Assembly: GCF_017349075.1 (NCBI RefSeq)
Contig: NZ_JAFMOF010000001.1
Coordinates: forward strand, 2,084,101 to 2,148,100
DNA: 64,000 bases
DNA from: Streptomyces triculaminicus
GTDB lineage: Bacteria; Actinomycetota; Actinomycetes; Streptomycetales; Streptomycetaceae
Direction of reading: 5' to 3'
Position 1 is the stretch's first letter; the number at the start of each line of letters is the position of its first letter. The position numbers were made by a program, and so were the translations under genes. Positions 58,117 through 64,000 of this stretch are shown here, in pieces. The notes beneath the pieces are model-generated. The model was not told the origin of the DNA. It worked only from the letters and a program-made list of their open reading frames with translations, and searched no databases.

Positions 58117-59046
58117 ATGATCCTCACGGTCACCCTCAACGCCGCGCTCGATCTCACCTACCGCGTACCGCACCTGCGCCCACAGGCCGAGCACCGCGTC
58201 CCGCCCGCCGTCGAACGCCCCGGCGGCAAAGGCCTGAACGTCGCCCGCGTCCTGGCCTCACTGGGCCACGAGACCGTGGCCACCGGCCTCGCCGGCGGCG
58301 CGACCGGAGAGACCGTCCGCACACTGCTCGCCGAGACCACCGTCACCGACGAGTTCGTCCGCATCACCGGCCCCACCCGCCGCACGGTCGCCGTCGTCGA
58401 CGCCTCGGCCGGCGACACCACCCGGCTCAACGAGACCGGCCCCGACGTCACCCCCGCCGAATGGGCCGCCTTCGACGACCGCTACACCCATCTCCTGCGC
58501 GACGCCCGGGCCGTGGCCCTGTGCGGCAGCCTCCCGCCGGGCGTTCCCGTAGGGGCGTACGCCCACCTCGTACGCGCCGCCCGCGCCCGGCGCATACCGG
58601 TGCTGCTGGACACCAGCGGCGAACCGCTGCGCCGCGGCATCGCCGCCCGCCCCGACGTCGTCAAGCCCAACGCCGCCGAACTCGCCGCCCTCACCGGCAC
58701 CACCGACCCCCTGCGCGCCGCCGTCGCCGCCCGCCGCCGGGGCGCCCACGCCGTCGCCGCGTCCCTGGGCCCCGACGGCATGCTTGCCCTCACCCCCGAC
58801 GGCACCTGGCGCGCCACCCCGCCGAAGCCCTTGCCGGGCAACCCGACGGGGGCGGGCGACTCGGCGGTGGCGGGCCTGCTCTCGGGCTGGGCCGAAGGCC
58901 TTGCCTGGCCCGAACGCCTGGCCCGGGCCGTGGCCTTGTCGGCGGCGACGGTGGCCGCACCGGCGGCGGGCGAGTACGACGCGACGATGTACGAGAGGCT
59001 GCTGGGGCAGGTGAAGGTCAGCCCTCTCAGCCCGTCCGGCGCCTGA
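58117..59046 (+). CDS. PfkB-family sugar-phosphate kinase (1-phosphofructokinase/tagatose-6-phosphate kinase)
   Basis: Ribokinase-fold enzyme of 309 residues: MILTVTLNAALDLTYRV, GGKGLNVARVLASLG (substrate), VALCGSLPPGVP, and the anion hole NPTGAGDSAVAGLLSG with catalytic Asp. Sequence is of the FruK/LacC type. With a GatY-type aldolase encoded next to it, phosphorylation of tagatose-6-phosphate is as likely as of fructose-1-phosphate. No fructose PTS is nearby. Confidence 0.87.
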   Translation: MILTVTLNAALDLTYRVPHLRPQAEHRVPPAVERPGGKGLNVARVLASLGHETVATGLAGGATGETVRTLLAETTVTDEFVRITGPTRRTVAVVDASAGDTTRLNETGPDVTPAEWAAFDDRYTHLLRDARAVALCGSLPPGVPVGAYAHLVRAARARRIPVLLDTSGEPLRRGIAARPDVVKPNAAELAALTGTTDPLRAAVAARRRGAHAVAASLGPDGMLALTPDGTWRATPPKPLPGNPTGAGDSAVAGLLSGWAEGLAWPERLARAVALSAATVAAPAAGEYDATMYERLLGQVKVSPLSPSGA

Positions 59047-59053
59047 CCATTCA

Positions 59054-59167
59054 GCCCGTCCGGCGCTTGAGGACACAGCAGGCCCGTCCGGCGTTTGAGG
59101 ACACAGCAGGCCCGCAGGCCCACCCCGGTCACGGCCCCCACCCAGCCCGTCCGGCGTTTGAGGACAA
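59054..59167. repeat. Three copies of a common Streptomyces intergenic repeat
   Basis: GCCCGTCCGGCGTTTGAGGA occurs at 59082 and 59145, with a one-base variant (GCGCTTGAGG) at 59054. This sequence is, from memory, scattered in many copies through streptomycete chromosomes between genes. The first copy starts eight bases after the kinase stop. Confidence 0.85.
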
Positions 59168-59185
59168 AGGGGGTCCGGGGCACAG

Positions 59186-59221
59186 CCCCGGTTACGGGAA
59201 GGGGCGGGGTGGGGGAAAGAA
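59186..59221. repeat. Dispersed intergenic repeat, copy 2
   Basis: CCCCGGTTACGGGAAGGGGC plus GGGGAAAGAA repeats the sequence at 39665-39702. Its GGGGGAAAG end serves as the ribosome-binding region of the aldolase gene, so the repeat has been recruited into the gene's leader. Confidence 0.75.
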
Positions 59222-59226
59222 CCCTC

Positions 59227-60057
59227 ATGCCACTCACCCGCACCGCAGACCTCATGAACACAGGCGCAGCCGTCGCGGCCTTCAACGTCATCACCCTCGA
59301 ACACGCCGAGGCCATCGCCACCGGAGCCGAAGCCGCAGGCGCCCCGGCCATCCTCCAGATCTCCGAGAACGCCGTCCGCTTCCACGGCGGCGACCTCGCC
59401 CCCCTCGCCGCCGCCACGGCCGCAGTGGCCCGCGCCTCGAGCGCCCGCCTCGCGCTCCACCTCGACCACGTCGAGAGCACGGACCTGCTGCACGCCGCGT
59501 CGGCGCACGACTTCGGCTCGGTGATGTTCGACGCGTCGAAGCTCCCGTACGGGGACAACGTCAAGGCCACGGCGGCGGCGGTCCGTTGGGGCCACGAACG
59601 CGGCATCTGGGTCGAGGCGGAACTGGGCCGCATCGGCGGCAAGGCGGGCGACGCCCACACCCCGGGCGTACGCACGGACCCGGCCGAGGCGGCGGCCTAC
59701 GTCGCGGACACGGGCGTCGACGCCCTGGCCGTGGCGGTCGGCAGCACCCACGCGATGACCGAGCGCACGGCCACCCTCGACCACGCCCTGATCACCGCCC
59801 TACGCGAGGCGGCCGGCGTACCGCTCGTCCTCCACGGCTCCTCGGGCGTACCCGAGGCCGAGCTCCGGCGCGCGGTGGCGGCCGGCATGACGAAGATCAA
59901 CGTCGGTACGGCCCTGAACACGGCGTACACGACGGCGGTGAGGACCTACCTCGACACCCACCCCACCACGGTCGACCCGCGCAGGTACCTGGTCCCTGCG
60001 CGGGAGGCGATGGCGGAGACGGTGGCGGCGTTCCTACGGGCCGTCAGCCCGGGGTGA
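59227..60057 (+). CDS. Class II aldolase (GatY/KbaY-like tagatose/fructose-bisphosphate aldolase)
   Basis: Zinc-dependent aldolase of 276 residues. N-terminal GAAVAAFNVITLEHAEAI, zinc ligand and catalytic region LALHLDHVES, EAELGRIGGKAGD, AVAVGSTHAM and VLHGSSGVPEAELRRAVAAGMTKINVGT are diagnostic. The short length and GSSG motif favour the tagatose-bisphosphate (GatY/KbaY/AgaY) branch. Next to a PfkB kinase, a NagA deacetylase and an SIS protein. The last 14 bases overlap the convergent CBM35 gene. Confidence 0.88.
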   Translation: MPLTRTADLMNTGAAVAAFNVITLEHAEAIATGAEAAGAPAILQISENAVRFHGGDLAPLAAATAAVARASSARLALHLDHVESTDLLHAASAHDFGSVMFDASKLPYGDNVKATAAAVRWGHERGIWVEAELGRIGGKAGDAHTPGVRTDPAEAAAYVADTGVDALAVAVGSTHAMTERTATLDHALITALREAAGVPLVLHGSSGVPEAELRRAVAAGMTKINVGTALNTAYTTAVRTYLDTHPTTVDPRRYLVPAREAMAETVAAFLRAVSPG

Positions 60058-61021
60058 CCCACACCTGGTCGAGGTGAACGTCACACTTGTTGCCGGGCTC
60101 GCAGGAGAGCTTGATGGTGTTGGTGCCCTTGTTCAACTTCACGTTGGACCAAGTCGTCTGCCACCCCTCCCACTCGCCATCCTTCAGCCCACCAAAGTTG
60201 TGCAATCGGATGGCTCGAGTGTCGCCCTTGCCATTGGCGCCAATGGTGAGCTCAGCATCCTTGCCCGGAACGCCGTAGTGGACGTACAGCCGGTATTGAC
60301 GAGTTTCATCGACGTCAACCGTCCACTCGACGGCGGCACCCACTTGGTTCATGCCGGCGATGTAAGTGCCATCCGCAGCATCCGCGCCCTTCACGATCTT
60401 CTCCGTGGTGGCGCCTCCGCTCAGCCGCAGGCTGGCCGCGTCGCGCTTCTTCTGCCCGTTGGCGGAAGGATTCTTGGCGGGGTCGTCCTTCTTTTCCTTT
60501 TCCTTCTTCTTCTCGGAGTCGTCGGGCTTGCCCGAGTCGTCCGTGACGACCTTGCCGCTGTCACCGCCGGCGTTGGTGCCCTTGTCGTCCGAGCTGTTGG
60601 TCATGACCGCCACGCCGATGCCGCCGGCGACGACCGCGACAACGGCTATCGCCGCTATCAGCAGCCCGCGGCGCTTGGGCCGGTCGGACGCGCCGTGGCC
60701 GCCGTGGGAGCCGCGGCCGGTGCCCGCGCCCGCGCCGGCGCCCGGGCCGGAGGGGGCGGGTGCGCCGCCCGGCAGGGTCTCGGGGGCGGAGTAGTGGGGG
60801 TGCTGCGGCTGCTGGGCGCGCTGCGCGGCGGGCTGCTGGCCGTACTGACGGGAGCCGACCGGGCGTACCTGGTTGTACGACGTGCGCGGGACACCCGGCT
60901 GGCGGGCGGCGGTCTGCTGCTGGCCGCCCTCGGTGGCCCCGTCGCCGCCTTCCGAGCGGTACAGGTAGCCGAACGGGTCGTCGTTCTCCGGCGTACCGGT
61001 GCCGTTGTTACCGGCCGTCAT
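60044..61021 (-). CDS. Membrane-anchored CBM35-like carbohydrate-binding protein
   Basis: Protein of 325 residues. A cytoplasmic Gln/Pro/Gly-rich N-terminus (about 115 residues) precedes one membrane helix (GLLIAAIAVVAVVAGGIGVAVM), then a charged spacer rich in Lys and Asp, and a C-terminal beta-sandwich of about 130 residues (WTVDVDETRQYRLYVHYGVPG ... CDVHLDQVWVTPG) resembling CBM35/CBM6 modules. No catalytic domain is attached. It may bind extracellular or wall polysaccharide. Its cytosolic tail could interact with partners; none is encoded next to it. Confidence 0.82.
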   Translation of the reverse strand: MTAGNNGTGTPENDDPFGYLYRSEGGDGATEGGQQQTAARQPGVPRTSYNQVRPVGSRQYGQQPAAQRAQQPQHPHYSAPETLPGGAPAPSGPGAGAGAGTGRGSHGGHGASDRPKRRGLLIAAIAVVAVVAGGIGVAVMTNSSDDKGTNAGGDSGKVVTDDSGKPDDSEKKKEKEKKDDPAKNPSANGQKKRDAASLRLSGGATTEKIVKGADAADGTYIAGMNQVGAAVEWTVDVDETRQYRLYVHYGVPGKDAELTIGANGKGDTRAIRLHNFGGLKDGEWEGWQTTWSNVKLNKGTNTIKLSCEPGNKCDVHLDQVWVTPG

Positions 61022-61200
61022 CCCCTGTCACTCCCCACATGGTGTGCCCATCGGCGCCCACGCTCCTATGCGCCGAAACCGTGGCTTTCGAGGCCGGGGC
61101 GGCGACCACGGTCGGCGGCGGTGCCGCATCGGCGCAGCCTACCCCGAGCCGACGGGATCACGCCGTGGTCCAGACCTCACGAAGAGGTGCAAACCAGCCC

Positions 61201-63000
61201 TCACCCGGCGCGTCTGCCCGCCTTCGCACGCGACCGTTTCTCTATGTACATCCGCTGGTCGGCGGAGTGCAGCACCTCGTCGGCGGACATTCCGCAACCG
61301 GCCCAGCCGATTCCGAAACTCGCCCCCACCCGGACGGCCCGCCCGTCGACCCTTATGGGTGGAATGATCGCATTGCGCAGCCGGGCCGCGAGATCCTCGG
61401 CGTCGGCCTGGCCCAGGCCGTCGGCCAGCACCACGAACTCGTCGCCGCCGAGACGCGCCACCGTGTCGCCGTCGCGGACGCCGTTGCTCAGCCGGTGGGC
61501 CACCTCGATCAGGACGGCGTCGCCGGTGTGGTGCCCGAAGCGGTCGTTGATCGACTTGAAGCCGTCGAGGTCGCAGAAGAGGACGGCCAGCCCCTTGGCG
61601 CCGTCGTCGGCGCCCTCGTCGGGGGCGATGGTGTGCTCGTGGTGGTCGTACGCCCCCGTGGTCATCCCGGGCAGGCTTCCGAAGTCGTCCGGCACGAAGT
61701 CGGGACCGGTGTCGGAGCCGAAGCCGTGCCCGTGCGGTACGGGGCCGTGCCCGTGCGGTACGGGCTCGCCGACGCGGCCGAGGGCGTGGGCGGCGTGTCC
61801 GGCGTGGGCGTGCCCGGCGAAGGCGGCCACGCCCGCGGCGCTCTCCACCTCCGCGAAGGCGTCCAGGTGGCCGTACGGGCCGACGGCCGCCGTGGCGTGC
61901 GCCTCGCTGCCGGGCGGGCGGGCGCACAGCCGGCTGCTGAGGCGGGAGCGCAGCTCGGCGCTGTTGGGCAGGCCGGTCAGGGAGTCGTGGCTGGCGCGGT
62001 GGGCGAGCTGCAGCTCGTGCCGCTTGCGCTCCTCGATGTCCTCGACGTGGGTGAGCAGGAAGCGCGGCCCGTCGGCGGCGTCGGCGACCACGGAGTTGCG
62101 CAGCGAGACCCAGACGAACGTGCCGTCGCGGCGGGCCAGGCGCAGCTCCGCGCGCCCGCCCTCGGCCGAGGTGCGCAGGAGGGTGCCGACGTCCTCGGGG
62201 TGGACCAGGTCGGAGAACGAGTAGCGGCGCATCTGGGACGCCGAGCGGCCGAGCAGCCGGCACAGGGCGTCATTGGTGCGGTGCAGCCGGCCGTGCTGGT
62301 CGCCGCCCAGTTCGGCGATGGCCATGCCGCTGGGCGCGTACTCGAAGGCCTGGCGAAAGCTTTCCTCGCTGGCACGCAGCGCCTGCTGTTCCCGCTCGAG
62401 TCGGACCAGGGCGCGTTGCATGTTTGCGCGTAGACGAGCGTTACTGATCGCAATCGCGGCCTGCGACGCATACATCTGGAGAGCCTCGCGGCCCCAGGCC
62501 CCCGGCCTGCGGCCGTTGGTCGGTTTATCGACCGAGATCACGCCGAGCAGCTCTCCGCCGGACGGCCCGGTCGTGTACATCGGGGCGAACAGGCGGTCCA
62601 TCGGATGCCACTCGTGGACGAAGCGCGGGGCGCTGCCGCCGGTGTGCCACTGAGGCACGTCGTCGTCGTCGAGGACCCAGCCCTCGGTGTACGGAATGAA
62701 CCGCAGGTCGCCCCAGTGCTCGCCCATCGCCAGGCGCCGCTCCCAGGACACCCGGGAGCCCACCCGGCCCGCCATCAGGGCCTCGGCGCTGGCGCTTCCC
62801 GCCACCGCCGCCACGACCAGATCACCGTCCGGTCGTACGAGATTCACGGCCGAGAGCTCATAGCCGAGCCCGGTCACGATGCCGTCCGCGACGGTCTGCA
62901 GCGTGTCCGCGAGGCTGCGCGCGGTGTTCAGTTCCGCGATCGCCCGGTGCACCTGTCGCAAGGTCGCCAGGCGGACGTACGGCTCCGACTCGGTCTCCAT
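61201..63000 (-). CDS. cdgB: Diguanylate cyclase CdgB (GAF-PAS-GGDEF)
   Basis: Cytoplasmic signalling protein of 599 residues. Order: GAF (about 15-190), a short coiled region (LVRLEREQQALRASEES), PAS/PAC (about 215-335; HVEDIEERKRHEL), and GGDEF (about 345-590) with intact RLGGDEFVVL active site, so it should make c-di-GMP. Between the first GGDEF helix (DSLTGLPNSAEL) and strand FCDLDGFKSIN there is an insertion of about 110 residues rich in His and Gly, including PHGHG repeats. S. coelicolor CdgB has this architecture and is a BldD target controlling development. BldD-like and Crp-like sites lie upstream. Confidence 0.92.
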   Translation of the reverse strand: METESEPYVRLATLRQVHRAIAELNTARSLADTLQTVADGIVTGLGYELSAVNLVRPDGDLVVAAVAGSASAEALMAGRVGSRVSWERRLAMGEHWGDLRFIPYTEGWVLDDDDVPQWHTGGSAPRFVHEWHPMDRLFAPMYTTGPSGGELLGVISVDKPTNGRRPGAWGREALQMYASQAAIAISNARLRANMQRALVRLEREQQALRASEESFRQAFEYAPSGMAIAELGGDQHGRLHRTNDALCRLLGRSASQMRRYSFSDLVHPEDVGTLLRTSAEGGRAELRLARRDGTFVWVSLRNSVVADAADGPRFLLTHVEDIEERKRHELQLAHRASHDSLTGLPNSAELRSRLSSRLCARPPGSEAHATAAVGPYGHLDAFAEVESAAGVAAFAGHAHAGHAAHALGRVGEPVPHGHGPVPHGHGFGSDTGPDFVPDDFGSLPGMTTGAYDHHEHTIAPDEGADDGAKGLAVLFCDLDGFKSINDRFGHHTGDAVLIEVAHRLSNGVRDGDTVARLGGDEFVVLADGLGQADAEDLAARLRNAIIPPIRVDGRAVRVGASFGIGWAGCGMSADEVLHSADQRMYIEKRSRAKAGRRAG

Positions 63001-63090
63001 AGCTCGCTCTCCCCCGAGACCTCGACAGCAACTCCAGGCTTCTTGTTCGTCCGTTTACCGGGCCACTGAATCACAGCGAGCTGACCACTC

Positions 63091-63104
63091 GGTACACAGG
63101 GTCA
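63091..63104. promoter_or_regulatory. BldD-like box upstream of cdgB
   Basis: On the minus strand TGACCCTGTGTACC fits the BldD motif tnACnC(A/T)GnGTnAn at all fixed positions except one (C for the last A). It is 91 bases upstream of the cdgB ATG and overlaps a TTGACC sequence. BldD with c-di-GMP is known to repress cdgB in S. coelicolor. Confidence 0.6.
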
Positions 63105-63119
63105 ACAATTACCGCCCTC

Positions 63120-63135
63120 TGTGACTCATGTCACA
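63120..63135. promoter_or_regulatory. Perfect Crp-type site in the cdgB upstream region
   Basis: TGTGACTCATGTCACA is a perfect TGTGA-N6-TCACA palindrome and also fits the Streptomyces Crp motif GTG-N6-GNCAC. It lies 120 bases upstream of cdgB and 330 bases upstream of the divergent flavin reductase gene, 15 bases from the BldD-like box. Binding is predicted, not shown. Confidence 0.65.
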
Positions 63136-63465
63136 TGATGTGATGGTGTTCCAATACTGGCGTTCGACTGCAGCTCTATGCTTCCTGAACGCAAATCCGG
63201 CGGCCTGCGGATGTCACTTCCGGGGCGATTTCCTGATCCATTCGCAGCAGTTCGACGGCGCTTTACCGGCGGTTCCCAGCCGCTTTCCCGCTGCTTTCCG
63301 GGGCCTTCTTGGCCTCCTCGCGACCGCTCGGCCCGGCTTCCCGATCATTTCCGCAGGTAACGGACGCCTCGCCGCGCTCCGCCGCCGTACGGTGCCTGGA
63401 CCTAGGACCCGTCTGGTCCCCCAGCCCGATGCGGGCCGCACCCGGGTGCGGCTAGCGTGCTGAGC

Positions 63466-64000
63466 GTGTTGCAGACGACTTCGCCCACAGAGACCGGCAT
63501 AGCTCATCCTGAAGGGGTGACCGCCGACGAATTCCGTGCCGCCCTCGCCCGCCTCGCCGCGGGCGTCGTGCTGGTGACCGCGCACGACCCCGAGGACGGT
63601 CCGCGCGGCGAGGACGTCGGCATGACGGCCACCGCCTTCCTGTCCGTCTCCCTCGACCCGCCGCTGGTCATGGTGAGCGTCCGCGACGGCTCCCGCATGG
63701 ACGACCTCCTCGAGCGCCAGGAGCTGTGGGGCGTCTCGGTGCTCTCCGAGAGCCAGCGCCACATCGCGGGCCGCTTCGCCATGAAGGGCCGCATCAGCGA
63801 CCGGCTGCTCTTCGAGGACATCCCCTACGAGCGCGGCAAGGAGACGGACGCGCCGCTGGTGCGGGGTGCGCTGTCGGTGCTGGAGTGCCGGACCGAGCAG
63901 CGGGTGGCGGCCGGGGACCACACGCTCGTCATCGGCCGGGTGCTGCGGGCGGACACGCCCAGCACGGAGAGCGGTCCGCTGACGTACTTCCGGGGGCGGT
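63466..64000 (+). CDS. Flavin reductase family protein, 3' end outside window
   Basis: The frame is open from GTG 63466 to the window end (178 codons), lacking a stop here. The protein begins VLQTTSPTETGIAHPEGVTADEFRAALARLAAGVVLVT (positions 1-38; key FRAALARLAAGV), then GMTATAFLSVSLDPPLVMVSV and DLLERQELWGVSVLSE, diagnostic of FMN-binding NAD(P)H:flavin reductases of two-component monooxygenases. A start at GTG 63517 is a shorter alternative. No monooxygenase partner is visible in the window. Confidence 0.88.
   Translation, partial: MLQTTSPTETGIAHPEGVTADEFRAALARLAAGVVLVTAHDPEDGPRGEDVGMTATAFLSVSLDPPLVMVSVRDGSRMDDLLERQELWGVSVLSESQRHIAGRFAMKGRISDRLLFEDIPYERGKETDAPLVRGALSVLECRTEQRVAAGDHTLVIGRVLRADTPSTESGPLTYFRGR

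Larger units (their letters stand above)
63001..63465. other. 465-base divergent regulatory region, no gene seen
   Basis: Contains the cdgB leader, BldD-like box and Crp-type site (63001-63135). From 63136 to 63465 I see no protein-like frame. Near the right end TAGCGT lies seven bases before GTG 63466, as in a leaderless promoter for the flavin reductase; the stem GCCGCACCC/GGGTGCGGC is just before it. Confidence 0.55.

Overview
This is chromosomal DNA from a high-GC actinomycete, almost certainly a Streptomyces. Codons end overwhelmingly in G or C, GTG starts and four-base stop/start overlaps are frequent, and several promoters look leaderless. Gene content points the same way: futalosine menaquinone genes, a GroEL2 without GroES behind two CIRCE operators, a CdgB-type diguanylate cyclase, DasR-like operators beside nagK, a bacterial XPB helicase and many actinobacterial DUF families. 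Several neighbours match my memory of the core-chromosome region of S. coelicolor that holds groEL2, mqnB/mqnD, nagKA and cdgB. I see no phage, plasmid, CRISPR, tRNA or rRNA genes.\n\nLayout. 1-4.0 kb: the 3' end of an acyl-CoA catabolic operon (biotin-containing carboxylase alpha subunit, acyl-CoA dehydrogenase, enoyl-CoA hydratase-like protein, TetR regulator). 4-9.7 kb: an SGNH hydrolase, aldo/keto reductase, ArsP-like permease, RNA cyclic phosphodiesterase and a MarR-MFS pair. 9.8-12.5 kb: CPBP protease plus a two-component system, followed directly by a 187-bp MITE-like element. 12.8-21 kb: NCS2 purine permease, CtpE-like P-type ATPase and a sacsin/Hsp90-like ATPase, then an intergenic region with two related long hairpins. 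21-26 kb: DUF3027 protein, MFS protein, DUF2771 lipoprotein, mqnB-mqnD and a cold-shock protein. 27-30.5 kb: an iron-box-controlled siderophore ABC transporter without its binding protein. 30.5-34 kb: a membrane protein and a helicase-associated/WYL-like protein that is probably the partner of XPB at 43-44.5 kb. 34-37.5 kb: an rpiR-murQ-PTS EIIBC operon for N-acetylmuramic acid. 38-42.8 kb: HD hydrolase, CutC-like protein and a HelD-type RNA polymerase recycling factor. 44.6-49.4 kb: groEL2, a cold-shock gene, and thrC with a CysO-like sulfur carrier behind a SAM-I riboswitch. 49.4-52.8 kb: gpgS-otsA and convergent otsB. 53-60 kb: an amino-sugar cluster (lipoprotein binding protein, frameshifted SIS protein, nagK-nagA, PfkB sugar-phosphate kinase, class II aldolase). 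60-64 kb: a membrane-anchored CBM35-like protein, the diguanylate cyclase CdgB, and the 5' part of a flavin reductase gene.\n\nThemes. Cell-wall amino-sugar recycling (murQ/EIIBC, nagKA, SIS, tagatose-type kinase and aldolase) recurs, with DasR-like sites beside two genes. Signal convergence is strong at cdgB, where a BldD-like box and a perfect Crp-type site lie about 15 bp apart. The most checkable novelties are the SAM-I riboswitch ahead of thrC-cysO, the paired hairpins near 20.8-21.2 kb, the C7 frameshift in the SIS gene, the possible GalNAc/tagatose route, and the MITE that supplies the edge of a response-regulator stop codon.
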